A stretch of DNA of 64,000 bases from Panicum virgatum (taxonomy: Eukaryota > Streptophyta > Magnoliopsida > Poales > Poaceae), in contig NC_053138.1 in assembly GCF_016808335.1 (NCBI RefSeq), positions 53,474,951 to 53,538,950 of the forward strand. The letters run 5' to 3'. This document shows positions 22,764 through 34,452 of the stretch, piece after piece. Each line of letters opens with the position of its first letter. The stretch's first letter is position 1. Made by a program: the position numbers and the translations under genes. The notes below the pieces were generated by a model that had not been told where the DNA came from, ran no database searches, and saw nothing but the letters and a program-made list of their open reading frames with translations.

Positions 22764-23180
22764 GGTGGTTTCCGATTCACCGTTCCTCGGCCGCCGCTTC
22801 CCCCTCGCCACCATGTTCCCCGTCCCTGTCCGCTACCTCATCGGCGTGCGTGACCTGCTCCATCGGAATCACTCCTATTTCGGCGCCCACGCCACACGCC
22901 GGTTAGCCGCCCCGGCGCCGTCGTCCACATACTTTTCTGCCGCTTAGGTTCTAGATCGGGGATCCGGTGAACTCCATTCGATGTCGACCTCAGGTGCGTG
23001 ATGCCCACTGAATCCCGTCGGTCTTGATCTGGGCAATCGATTTGGTTGGGATTGTGGGGTTCTACCTGCGATCAGCGGTGGAATCACTGCCCGTAATTCC
23101 TTTCTCGCTCGGATCGACTTGCGGTGTGGTCACCACGGCGCCCCCCAAACCCTTTGCAGACCCAGTTCGTCCTGGACGCC

Positions 23181-24005
23181 ATGGACGAGACTGCGCGTCA
23201 CGATGATGAACGTTGGGAGCAGGTCATGGAGAGCCTCGACCTCATCTTCGCTTGGATGACAGATCTGGGGCGTACTCAGCAACAACTTCGGTCTCAAGTG
23301 GAGCTGACTACACAAGCCGTGGACAAGCTTGGGAAGGAGCAGCAGATCCTGACACAAAAGGTCGATTCCACCGCGCAGACAGTTGCTCAGATGTTGCTTC
23401 ATCACCACGCTTCACCAGAGCACAGCGATGGACCTCCTACTTCTCCAGTTCATCCTTGTCAGACGATTGGTGAGCCTTCCTCTGCTCACCCTCCTGGCCG
23501 TACACACTCTGAAACCATCGGCATGCATAGGAATTTTCTGCCCAAAATGCCTTTTCCACAGTTTACTGATGAACAGCCTAGGATTTGGAAGGATAAATGT
23601 CTGGATTATTTTCGTATCTTTGAGATTCCATAACATATGTGGGTTGCTATGGCTTCTATGAACATTGATAAGAATGCAGCAAAATGGCTTCAAGTGTATA
23701 AGGCACAGTTTGGTCTGGGTAATTGGGATTCTTTTATCAGGGCTGTAGAGAATCAATTTGGTTATTCTGATTATAGAGATGCTTTGACTCAACTTTTGGA
23801 GCTCAAACAAACTAGCACAGTGGAAGAGTTTGCCACTGAGTTTAAATCTCTGCAGTATCAGATTTGCATGCACAACCATGGTTATGATGAGGAGTTCTTT
23901 GTTACACAGTTTCTGAAAGGTTTGAAAAATGATATCAGATCTGTAGTGCAGATTCAGGTCCCTGATAAGATGACTAAAGCTGTAATGTTGGCCAAAATTC
24001 AGTAG
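23181..24005 (+). pseudogene. gag of the Reina-type element
   Basis: The ATG at 23181 opens MDETARHDDERWEQ, a coiled N-terminal region, then the capsid segment with KMPFPQFTDEQPRIWKDKC and AAKWLQVYKAQFGLGNWDSF, QLLELKQTSTVEEF and FLKGLKNDIRSVVQ, all usual landmarks of chromovirus gag. A TAA at 23631-23633 and a TAG at 24003-24005 break the frame; the frame resumes in each case without a shift. The zinc knuckle follows in the next segment. Confidence 0.85.
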
Positions 24006-24011
24006 AAGATC

Positions 24012-25636
24012 TTGGACCGCAACAAAACCAAGTTTCAGAAACCATACACAAAGGGTACTGCTGCCACCAACAAAACTGAGACTAAACAGAACACATCAAC
24101 CAGTAACTTGTGGAAGGAAAGGCAAGAAAGGGACTTCAGAAAGGCCAATGGCCTTTGCTTCTATTGTGGGGATAAATTTGTTGCAGGGCACATTGAGAAA
24201 TGCACAAAAAGGACTAAAGCTCATGCTAATGCTTTAGTTCTGAACAATCTGGATAACAATCTTACTGATGAAGTTCTGCATCAGCTGGCTGTGGAAGATG
24301 CTTTGAATGAAGAATTATGTCAATTGTCTTTGAATGCTATTGCTGGTACTGAGAACACAAATTGCATTAAACTCAGAGCTTTGGTCAAGAACAAAGTGAT
24401 GTTAATATTGGTGGACAGTGGGAGTTCACACAGTTTTGTGGATTCTTCATTCTTAGCGAAAGTGGGTATCACTGCTGTTCCTGCTCTGCCAAAGAAAGTG
24501 AAACTGGCCAATGGACAGACAATTATCTCCAATCAAGTGGTGCCTAAATTAGCCTGGTGGTGTCAGGGTCACACCATTACTTCTGATATGAGGGTGTTGA
24601 ACTTGGGAGTATATGATGCTATTCTAGGATATGATTGGCTTCAACCACACAGCCCCATGAGTTGTCACTGGGAGGCCAGAACTATCTCATTCATGCACAA
24701 TGGAAAGTTAGTAACACTGCAAGGAGTTCAACCCCCAGAAGCTCAAGTTACTGTTGTTTCCTCTGACATACTGCTCAAATGGACAAAGGGTAATGATATT
24801 TGGGCATATGCACTTATGGACTATGTTCCTGCTGATACTCCTCCAGCACCCCCACCTGCTATCCAACAGCTTCTTTCCAAATACCAGGATGTTTTTGCTG
24901 CACCAAACACTTTGCCACCCTCTAGGAAGTATGATCATACCATTCCTCTCATCCCTGGTGCAGTCCCTGTTAACGCTAGACCCTATAGATACTCACCAGC
25001 ACATAAAGATGAAATTGAGAAGCAAGTGAGGCAGTTACTAGAGTCAGGCCTCATTACACACAGTAATAGTCCCTTTGCATCACCTGTTCTACTAGTCCAA
25101 AAGAAGGATGATAGATGGAGGTTCTGTGTGGATTATAGGAGGTTGAATGAACTTACTCTTAAGGATAGATTTCCAATGCCAGTTATCGAGGAAATCTTGG
25201 ATGAGTTGTTTGGGTCCAAGTTCTTTACAAAACTTGACATGAGGTCAGGTTATCATCAAGTCAGGATGCTGTTGGAGGATGAACACAAAACAACTTTCAA
25301 GACCCACCAAGGCCACTACCAGTTCAGGGTAATGCCTTTTGGGCTTACAAATACCCCAGCCACTTTCCAATATATCATGAATGACATTTTGAGTTCATTC
25401 CTCAGAAAATTTGTGCTAGTCTTTTTGGATGACATTCTGATATACAGCCCTACAATGGAGGATCATGTTATGCATGTTCAGCAAGTACTGGATAAATTGA
25501 GGGAACATCACCTATATCTCAAAGCTAGTAAATGCTCATTTGCCCAAGAAAGATTGGAGTATCTGGGCCATATTATTTCGGGTGCAGGGTTCTCCACTGA
25601 CAGCAGTAAAATTGAAGCAATGTTGCAGTGGCCAAG
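24012..25636 (+). pseudogene. Zinc knuckle, protease and reverse transcriptase of the Reina-type element
   Basis: Landmarks in order: the knuckle CFYCGDKFVAGHIEKC, protease LVDSGSSHSFVDSSFL with the catalytic Asp, GYDWLQPHSPM before RT, RT motifs PFASPVLLVQKKDDRWRFC, KLDMRSGYHQ, FRVMPFGLTN and the active site VFLDDILIY, then YLGHIIS. The open frame ends because a solo LTR begins at 25637; the frame resumes in phase after the second target copy at 26999. RT would copy the element RNA in cytoplasmic particles. Confidence 0.9.
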
Positions 25637-26998
25637 TGTAAGGATCACCGGGGTGTCCGACCCTAGAGGAGGAGGGGGTGAATAGGGTCGCTAATCGCTT
25701 TTTAACCTAGGGCTCAAACTACTTGCATAAGATAAACCTAACACGTCCTATACATGCTAGTTATGACTAAGATTTATCTTTACTATTCTCTACTTACCCC
25801 AAAATACTTGCAACCTATAGCCAATCCTAAACAAACTATCTAGGAAAGTAAAGGTACGCAAGATAAAGTAAATGCGGAAACGTAATATGGTAAGTAAAGA
25901 GATAAGTGCAAGAGGGATGCAAACACCCGAGTAGACACGGTCATGTAACGTGGTTCGGCACAAATGCCTACGTCCACGGGACACCGAGGCTCTTCCGATC
26001 ACGTCTTGCACTACGCCACCAAGGCGATGCCGGCAAGCAAAGGCAAGTGCCCACAAGACACTAAGTCTCGTGCACCGCCACCGTCTCTCTCGGTCACCCG
26101 GCCGAAATCCACTACGGAGCTTCTCCACCAAGGAGGGGGTCTCCTCTTCCCCCGCACAAAGTGTCGTTGCCTCTCCTCACCAAGTCGGAGGGTCACACGA
26201 CGGATCACAAGATGCTTGCCGTAGCAAGGCTTTCACTCAAGCTAGTTCTCTCAAGAACTAAGCCTAAACAAGCACTAAGCACTTTCACAAGTGTGCTTAA
26301 GCCTATATGATGTACAATGAAGCTCTATGGTGGTTGGAGATGATCTTTGGCTCTTGTATACTTCCTTGGTCTCCAGCACACACAAATGAGGCGTGGGGTA
26401 GCATATATATAGCCCAACCCCTCAAACTAGCCGTTGGAGGAAAGCTGACAAAAAGCTCGTAACGCCGGTTAAACCAACGCTCCTCCAGTAGCCATCACTG
26501 GTTCAACCGGTGTATGTAAACTGCCCACTTGAAAACTAGCCGTTGGCAATCAACCGGTGTACTGTCGGTTTAACCGATGTATCGTCGGTTTAACCGGTGA
26601 GTGTAACTTCTTCACGTTCCATGAAAAATCACCTCTCTGGACAACTGAACCGATGAGATTGACCGGTGCATCATCGGTTCAACCGGTGTATGTATTTTCC
26701 TCGGTCTTCATCTGCCAATGCACCGACGTATGCAATTTCTTTAGCGTCGGTTAATCCGGTGTAAAACCCTAGCCCGCAGACCTTCTCTGTGATTGCACCG
26801 GTGAGTTTATTTTGCCCTACGTCGGTTTAACCGATGATAGCAAAATGCCTCAATGCCTATCTTCTCTTTGTCATCACTTGAACCTAAAAGCCTGAGAAAT
26901 GTTTTCTTAACAATCATATTAGTCCAAGTGTTGTGTTGTCTATATCAATCACCAAAACATTATATTAAAATATGGCATGAGAGGCCATTTTCGCTACA
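25637..26998 (-). mobile_element. Solo LTR inserted in the Reina RT-RNase H region, TSD ccaag
   Basis: 1362 bp with ends TGTAAGGATCACC and TTTTCGCTACA on the + strand, flanked by ccaag at 25632-25636 and 26999-27003. No internal coding region is present, so it is a solo LTR left by recombination. A second copy in the other orientation starts at 63043 (TGTAGCGAAAATGG). The TATA run gcatatatatagccc (26401-26415; ggctatatatatgc on the minus strand) marks minus-strand transcription. It is rich in palindromic cggtttaaccg words at 26460-26840. Confidence 0.88.
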
Positions 26999-27922
26999 CC
27001 AAGACCAACAACTGTGACAGAATTGAGGGGCTTCTTGGGTCTCACAGGATACTATAGACGTTTTGTGAAAAATTATGGTACTTTGGCCAAACCTCTCACT
27101 CAGCTTTTGAAGAAAAAGCAATTTCACTGGTCTGATACAACAGAAGCAGCTTTCCTCAATCTTAAGACTGCAATGACAAACACTCCAGTGCTGGCCATGC
27201 CTAATTTTGCAGACCCATTTACAATCGAGACTGATTCTTGTGATGATGGCATTGGAGCAGTGCTCATGCAGCAAGGTAAACCTATTGCATTCCTGAGCAA
27301 AGCTTTCAGTGACACTCATAAAAGGTTGTCTATCTATGAGAAAGAATTTCTTGCCCTTATCATGGCTGTGGAGAAATGGAGGCAATATATCCAACGTCAG
27401 GAATTTGTCATTGTCACTGACCACAAGAGCCTATCCTATCTCACTGAACAGAACTTGCACTCAGACCTTCAGAGAAAAGCTATGACACGACTCATGGGTC
27501 TCACATTTAAAGTGGTCTATAGGAAGGGCAAGGAGAACATGGCAGCTGATTCCCTATCTAGAGTTGGTCATCTTATGGCTTTACAAGCAGTTTCTGAGGT
27601 CCAACCTGCTTGGGTTCAGGAAGTCCTTAACTCTTATTTCACTGATTCTCAGGCTCAACACCTCCTTTCCCAGTTGGCATTACATTCTCCTAATACAGCA
27701 GGTTATAGTTTGGATAAGGGGCTCATTAAACACCATGACAAGATTTGGATTGGTAACAATTCAGCTACTCAGACTAAATTGATCAATGCATTTCACTCCA
27801 GTGCCATTGGGGGACATTCAGGAGTGGCAGCAACCTATCAGTGTCTAAAGAGGCTGTTCTCATGGAAAGGTCTGAAGCAAGATGTGGATAATTTTGTCAA
27901 ACAATGCCAGGTATGCCAGTAA
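26999..27922 (+). pseudogene. RT end, RNase H and integrase zinc-binding domain of the Reina-type element
   Basis: Contains the RT thumb (ELRGFLGLTGYYRRFVKNYG), RNase H starting IETDSCDDGIGAVLMQ and with FVIVTDHKSLSYL, and the integrase HHCC region (SAIGGHSGVAATYQCLKR, CQVCQ). A TAA at 27920-27922 follows CQVCQ. It is the continuation of the pol interrupted by the solo LTR. Confidence 0.88.
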
Positions 27923-29050
27923 GCCAAACACCCTCACACACATCCTGCCGGTCTTCTCCAACCATTGCCAATACCAACTGGAGTGTGGCAAGATATTTCC
28001 ATGGACTTTGTGGAGGGTCTGCCCAAATCTGAAGGATATTCTGTCATTCTTGTTGTTGTGGATCGTTTCACAAAGTATGCCCACTTCTTTCCCATCAAGC
28101 ATCCTTACACTGCTCAGATCATTGCACGGGTGGTTTTGGACAACATTGTCAAACTTCATGGCTTACCCAAGACAGTGGTAACAGACCGTGACAAAGTGTT
28201 CATGAGTTCTTTTTGGAAGGAATTATTCAGAATCTATAATGTGAAGCTGCTGTTCAGTACTGTCTATCATCCACAAACCGATGGCCAAACAGAGTGTGTG
28301 AATCAGTGTGTCGAAATGTATCTGCGGTGTGCTGTTCACAATTCCCCCTCCAAATGAAAATCTTGGCTGGCTCTGGCTGAACTGTGGTACAACTCTTCAT
28401 ATCATACATCACTGGGCTGTTCTCCTTTCAAAGCACTCTATGGGTATGAGGCGAATGTTGGGGCTTTATCTACTGACTCTGCTACTAGTGATGCTTCTCT
28501 GAGTTCAGAAGCAGCGCAAGAATGTCAGCTGCACTTGCAGACTTTGAAAGAACATCTAGCTGCTGCTCAGAACAGGATGAAACTCCAAGCAGACAAGAAA
28601 TGCACTGATCTGGTGTTCCAAGTTGGTGAGAAGGTTCTCCTTAAACTTCAGCCATATGCTCAAACTTCAATCGTGAACAGACCCTACCCCCAAGCTGTCC
28701 TTCAAGTACTTTGGGCCATATGAAGTGTTACAGCGTGTTGGGAAGGCTGCTTATCGTTTGGCTCTGCTTGAAGGTAGTCTCATTCACCCAGTGTTTCATG
28801 TTTCCCAGTTGAAGCCTTTTGTTGCAGATTATACACCAGTTTACAAGGATCTCCCTCAACCGGTGGATTTGGAAGCCTCACCACTGATCCCAGAAGCTGT
28901 CCTCGACCATCGCCTCGTCAAAAAAGGGAATTCTGCCGTTCCACAAGTTCTCATGAAGTGGTCATCGTTGCCGGATGCCTCCGCAACCTGGGAAGATCTC
29001 TACGTCCTCCAGAAGCGCTTTCCAGCATGTCTTGCTTGGGGACAAGCAAG
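27923..29050 (+). pseudogene. Integrase core and chromodomain of the Reina-type element
   Basis: The core carries [24 protein letters not shown] and [13 protein letters not shown], giving the DDE set. A TGA at 28355-28357 follows SPSK; a 1-bp change in the C-run near 28685-28690 shifts the frame, and the next frame begins near YFGPYEVLQRVG. The C-terminus has VFHVSQLKPF and a chromodomain-like PQVLMKWSSLPDASATWEDL, which defines a chromovirus and in the family guides insertion to marked chromatin. Confidence 0.87.
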
Positions 29051-29067
29051 TGCTTCGGCGGGGGAAA

Positions 29068-29357
29068 TGTCACGACGGTGCCAGCGTGACAAGTATGTGT
29101 CGCTTGCAAATGAGGGTTGTTACATTAGCTGTCACGTAGAGGGAAGCGTGATGAGTTGTGGGCCCACTGGGCAAGGGTTGAGCCATGCGTATATAAGATG
29201 GCGCGTCTGTAATGCCACACATAAAAAAAACCTTGAACAAAATTTTAATTCAGAGAAAAGGGAAAAGGAGACCTCCTCCTTCCCCAAGTTATCGGATCTG
29301 AACTCTGTCTTGTCTATCTCCCATCGGCGGTGATCGCCGCCGGCCACGGGTGTGACA
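29068..29357 (+). repeat. 3' LTR of the Reina-type element
   Basis: 290 bp, same ends as the 5' copy, preceded by the polypurine tract ggcgggggaaa and followed by the duplication gggct. Differences from the 5' LTR are scattered single bases and one 1-bp indel in an A-run. Confidence 0.92.
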
Positions 29358-29737
29358 GGGCTCCGCACGCCTGGAGGGGGGAGGGACGCGCGATGGGGGC
29401 TCCGTGGCCTAGGAGGAGCGAGGGCAAGGCCGACAGCAACGGATCTGCACAGATCATCAGGGAGCCGTCGGCTCGAGGAGACGCCCGGCTTGAGGGAGGC
29501 GGTGAGGATTGGGTCTGGGAGCGGCGACGGCGTCGTGGATTGGGTCTGGTGCTGTGGATCGGGAGGGCGGCGGTGTTTTGGGGCGGGAGCGAGGCGGGAT
29601 TTTGGGGCGGGGGCGAGGTGGGATCGGGGGAGCGACACGGATGGGCAACGCGGGCAACGAACGAAGAGGGGGCAGTACGAAGGAGTGGGATGACGAACGA
29701 AAAAAAGTGACCCTTAGCCTCTTTTTAGTAGTAGAGA

Positions 29738-31319
29738 TAGAGATTGAGAAGGCGAGAAATAGACGGGCGTTCAGATCATATATAGATGGCCACCAACACG
29801 ACAGCGAGGCGAACGCGGTGCCGGGGTGATTCCGCGGGCCGCTGCCTCCTCTTCTTTTCCAGCATCCTCTCCAGGGCGCCGGAGAAGAAGGGGAGTGGCG
29901 TACTATCTAGGTGTAGTCTAGGTTTTTCCCACTGCGATGTGTTTGTTTGGAAACTTTTGTTTTGTTTGGAGACTTTTGTTTCTCGCCGCCGGTGGATCGT
30001 TCACACAAAGGCGAGGAAGGTAATAACGCTTTTGATCGGAGGACTATCTACCTATGCGGTGGCTCCAGCGCGACATCATGGAGGGGAGGAGAATGGCTCC
30101 GTATCCGGATCGAGTTTCGGCGTGTTCTTCTTCCACTTCTATGACGGTTTCCCTACCTTCGTTGGATCATGAAAAATTTTGGACGAACCATCATCAGTTG
30201 TCAGAGCACTGCATCCATGTCGTCAGATATGTCAACTAGCAATTGTAGAGTGCTGGTCTCCTGAGAACCAGCTTGAGGAGGAAGTGTTGGGCACATACAT
30301 CCTCGGAGTATGTAACTGCATGTTTATCCATACTTAGTATAAGTATTTAATGGATGTATCACAACACGAGCATCAATCTTCAATCCATACTTAGTACTAG
30401 ATTTTTCTACACTAAGTTTAGATAATACACTAGGGAGAGATGAGCTGTATGGGCCAAGATAGTAATACACACGGCACGCTTGTAAAGCCCTTGGTATCGA
30501 TAGTTTAATGCATTTTTGTATGCGCTTCATTTTGCCAACTAAGTTCAGTTACACATTTCTGTCTATCCTCACTGTAGCTATGCTATAAATCCAGCACAGT
30601 TTTCATTTGAATCTTAAGGCATCTAGAATCATAGGTGGACACTCCATAGAATAGAGAAATCCTAGAAATTCTTACAAAAATTAGAAACATCTGGTCATCA
30701 ATCTGACAACTCTAATCATAATAGGCATTGGATCTGTTATCTTTCCTAATAAATTACCTACATATGTCATTATGAATATAGGCTAAAGTAACCCCCTAAA
30801 TATTTGACCTCTGCCATTATAGAAAAATCTAAAGTAGCCCCATAATCTTCGTGTAAATTATCCACCTATGATATTATAAAAATAATGTGAATAACTCCCT
30901 AAATTTGCATATAAATTATCCAATTATGCCATTATTAAGAGTTAAAGTAATCCCAAAATCTGAATCTAAATTATATAATTATAACAAAGTATTAAAGTGC
31001 ACCAATATAAAATTTTAAACTACTATTTCTATCATTATTAATATATTGTTTATGTTATTGTTTATATACAAATACTACTCACGATATATGTCACCATATA
31101 TTCATATATGATGGAAGAAATAAGAATACCATTTCATAAATAAATGATCCAAATAAATATATATATCAAATACACATGGAAGTGCGATGCAAAATGAAAT
31201 CTACTGCAACTAGATAATAATAAATATATATTTAGAGTATGTGTTAAAATATTTAATAAATGGAGGAGGGCGTGAGATAGATAATTATAATTATCAGCTA
31301 TAAGTTTTATTTTTTATAT
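29738..31319. other. Intergenic, no gene seen
   Basis: 29738-30240 is moderately GC-rich with short unremarkable ORFs; 30240-31319 is AT-rich with loosely repeated phrases (aaagtaaccccctaaat, aaagtagccccat, aagtaatcccaaaatc) at 30785-30965. The phrases suggest a decayed repeat but I cannot name it. Confidence 0.5.
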
Positions 31320-31362
31320 TAATTTTAATTGGTCCGTGCGGGAGCACAGGTTGATAGGCTAG
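31320..31362 (+). mobile_element. Helitron 3' end (hairpin plus CTAG)
   Basis: ggtccgtgcgggagcacagg gives a hairpin of the usual Helitron type, followed by ttgatagg and CTAG at 31359-31362 and then T. The matching 5' TC end on the + strand was not found, so the extent of the element to the left is unknown; the AT-rich 30640-31320 may belong to it. Confidence 0.5.
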
Positions 31363-32052
31363 TTTGATTAATCCTATTTGGTGTTTATGTCAACTAATTA
31401 ACACTAATTTATGTATGAACGGAAGAATCGCTGGCTACAGTTGAGGGATCTAGGAAACAAATTCAGAGATGCTTCAGTTTCGAAGAGGCTACCGATACAA
31501 TTCTCTTCTGCAGTTCCATTGCCCATGACACTGCATTCAGAGGGCTGCAACAATGCATTCCAAGGGGAGATAGTTCACTGAAGCTGCCCCAATTGGCACC
31601 CGTGGCACGACGCCTGGCACCAATGCTTCAATGTCATGGCCCATATGTTCTTGTCCTTTCATTTGTGTGAATGAATTCCCAGCCTGTCTCTGCCGCCTGG
31701 CCTGTCTCTACTCTCTAGCCCACTGCCCACCTAAATTTCCAGGCCAGCCATTACTGTTGGCATGGGATCCTCTGTCTCCAGTATTGCCAGATCCGTTCTT
31801 GCAATGAATCAACCTCTTCCCCCCAACACCAGCTCAAATAGATCGGGCAAGAATGTAGTGACTAGCGTATAAAAGGTAACTTTAATTTGTCTAAAAAATA
31901 GCAAATAAATGAGGCATGACTGCTGATATTTCTGCACAGTTACTTATAGGTTTGCAATTTTGGCTAATGTTATCGCCTACTATCTAGCGCTTATTATCTC
32001 CCTTTTCTACTATCAGAGATCCAAGGAGCAGTTTTGAGGTAATAAAGACAAG
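31363..32052. other. Upstream region of the MATE gene
   Basis: No ORF of interest and no transposon signature recognised. It should include the promoter and 5' untranslated region of the MATE gene, but no TATA box can be assigned with confidence. Confidence 0.4.
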
Positions 32053-34288
32053 ATGTTCCAAAATGTTCCAGCCAAAATGAAGAGGCTTGTGAGCAAGAGC
32101 TGGGAGGAGTCGAGGCTGCTATGGCAGGTCGCCTTCCCAGCGATCCTCACCGAGGTGTTCCAGTTTTCCATCGGCTTCGTCACCACCGCTTTCGTCGGCC
32201 ACCTCGGCGAAGTCGAGCTCGCCGCCGTCACCGTCGTGGAGAACATCCTGGAGGGCTTTGCTTTCGGCGTCCTGGTACGCACTCCATCACCTCACCGTAG
32301 TAGAATCGAGAAATTTCAGAATTTGGGCCTCAAATCAGACCACTGCATGCCATGGCGGCGTGCAGTTCGGCATGGGGAGCGCGCTGGACACGCTGTGCGG
32401 GCAGGCCGTGGGCGCCGGGCAGCTCGACATGCTGGGCGTCTACACCCAGCAGTCGTGGCTCGTCTGCGGCGCCGCGGCGGCGGCGCTCGCGCCGGCGTAC
32501 GCCCTGGTCTCGCCGATCCTGCGCTCCCTCCTCCGCCAGCCCCGCGACGTGTCCGCCGCCGCCGGGCCGTACGCCCGGTGGGCGCTCCCGCGGCTGCTCG
32601 CCCACGCGGCCAACTACCCGCTGCTCAAGTTCTTCCAGACCCAGAGCGAGGTCTGGCCCGTGGCCGCCATCTCCGGCGCGTCGCTCGCCGCCCACGCCGC
32701 GCTCACCTACGCCGCCGTGCGCCGGCTTGGGCTCGGCCTGCGCGGGGCCGCCATGTCCGGCAACATCTCCCACTGGCTCATCGTCGTCGCGCAGTTCGTG
32801 TACATGGCCCGAGCAGGCCGGTTTCAGGATTCGTGGAAGGGCTTCTCGATTCGCGCGTTCAGGAACCTCGGCGCCTTCGTCAAGCTCTCGCTGGCGTCGG
32901 CTGTCATGATCTGGTTAGTTTGATTTCGATCTTTTACTAGAAAATTATATATATATATCACAATATATATATATGCCGCTGGAATTATACGTAGCTTGGA
33001 GGTTTGGTATTACGCGGCACTGCTCATTCTCGTGGGTCTCCTGAAGAATGCCAAGCTCCAGCTTGACATCATGTCAGTTTGGTAAGTAATGTTTATGACC
33101 ATGGTCATGCTACATCTGTTTATTAGCAGAACCAATACAAAAACACAGCATCATGATGACGTACATACAGATCAGTCAGGATTAATTCCTTGTCAATAAC
33201 TTTTTTTTTACAGCATCAACTACGAGTTCTGGACCATGATGGTGGCACTGGGTTTCAGCACAGCAATCAGGTACACAAGAGAAATTAGGGACTTCAATTC
33301 AACCCAATATAGATACTTGTTGTGTCGACGTGATAATTAAATTCCAGAGATTTCATCTCTGCACAATTCTGTCCATGCATCTGCATCAGCGTGAGGGTGT
33401 CGAATGAGCTGGGCGCAAACAGGCCCAAGGTAGCACAATTCTCGGTCGTTGTTGCAGCATCAACATCGGCCTTCGTCGGAGCAACTTTCATGGCCGTCTT
33501 CCTCGTTTGGAGGACTAGCTTGCCCAAGTTCTTCAGCGACAGCGAAGAGGTGATTCATGGAGCCTCCAGATTAGGGTATCTTCTCGCTGTGACTGTCTTT
33601 TTAAGCAGCATCTGGCCTCTACTATCAGGTACTAACTAACTAATTAACAAAGAATTGAAATCACTCAATATTATTTATTATACGTCATTTAATTTGTTCT
33701 CCAAATCGAACGCGGGTCCTTGGAATAATAACGGAATGCTTGAAAATGTTTCAGATCATCCTTCTTTGAACGATGTATGCTATGCAGGTGTGGCGGTAGG
33801 GTCAGGGGCGCAAGTGCTTGTTGCGTTCGTAAACGTTGGCAGCTACTACTTGGTGGGAATTCCATTGGGGGTCCTGTTTGGCTTCAAGCTAAAACTCGGT
33901 ACACTGGTAAGATCAGCCCGGCGAACGATGGGAATTCACTCAATATACTATATATCAACGAACGATGGGAATTCACTCTATTTTATTCTTTCTTAAAAAC
34001 ATTGCAGGGGATATGGATGGGCATGTTGACAGGGACTTCACTCCAAATAGCCATACTTCTTTTCATTATCGTCAGAATGAAGTGGGAGAGACAGGTAGTG
34101 TACTTCTGTTCATACATACAGTTGTAGTCAAGAAATTTTCATAAGAATCTAAGAATTCCTGTCTGAAAATATTGCAGTCGATGCTTGCTATTGAAAGGAT
34201 TACAGAGTGGGGAGCAAAGAACAATGACCGGGAACTGATGGCATCTGTACATACAAATGATCAGATGGGTCTTGCAAGTAGTGAATAA
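32053..34288 (+). CDS. MATE (multidrug and toxic compound extrusion, DTX-type) transporter, 8 exons
   Basis: Exons: 32053-32274, 32366-32913, 32995-33081, 33214-33270, 33390-33628, 33788-33906, 34008-34094, 34178-34288; all introns are GT-AG and phases agree. The product is 489 residues, normal for plant MATEs, with about 12 hydrophobic segments. Diagnostic sequences are [79 protein letters not shown] and [14 protein letters not shown] proteins export organic cations, flavonoids, citrate or hormones using a proton or sodium gradient, at the plasma membrane or tonoplast; the substrate cannot be told from sequence. An in-frame second ATG lies nine codons in. Exon 2 is GC-rich, as usual in grasses. 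No break was found. Confidence 0.92.
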
Positions 34289-34452
34289 TAGACCATATAT
34301 ACAACGACAGTAAATGTATCTCTGTGAGATGTCATGTACTACTACTTTTTAACCTACAAGGCAGATATAGTAAACGAGGAGAGACCAAGGCAGAGAGCAA
34401 TGAGTAGCGACGAGATGACTTTAGCACAATATACAATGGTGAACACAACTTA

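Larger units (their letters stand above)
22475..29357 (+). mobile_element. Reina-type chromovirus (Ty3-gypsy), full length, TSD gggct
   Basis: The element has LTRs of 289 and 290 bp with TGTCACGACGG...GTGACA ends. The 5-bp duplication gggct is at 22470-22474 and 29358-29362. The order is gag, protease, RT, RNase H, integrase, chromodomain, then a polypurine tract (ggcgggggaaa) before the 3' LTR. About a dozen substitutions separate the LTRs, so insertion was not recent. Nonsense codons, a frameshift and a solo LTR interrupt the coding region, so the copy is dead. Confidence 0.92.
19319..29737 (-). mobile_element. Non-autonomous Helitron, minus orientation, hosting a gypsy element
   Basis: On the minus strand a GC-rich hairpin (cccgtagcaacgcacggg) is followed after a few bases by CTAG at 19319-19322 and then a host T, the standard Helitron 3' end. 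About 10.4 kb away the minus strand starts TCTCTACTACTAAAAAGAGG at 29737 after a host A, the typical grass Helitron 5' end. After subtracting the nested gypsy element about 3.5 kb remains. No Rep or helicase motif is present. The 19340-22150 part is AT-rich and noncoding; 22160-22470 and 29363-29700 are GC-rich. Pairing the two ends is inference from orientation and lack of other ends. Confidence 0.6.

Noticed and set aside
32330..32909. Second + frame ORF (185 residues) and a minus-strand ORF over MATE exon 2
   Set aside because: High GC opens these frames; the MATE frame has the conserved motifs and correct splice phases.
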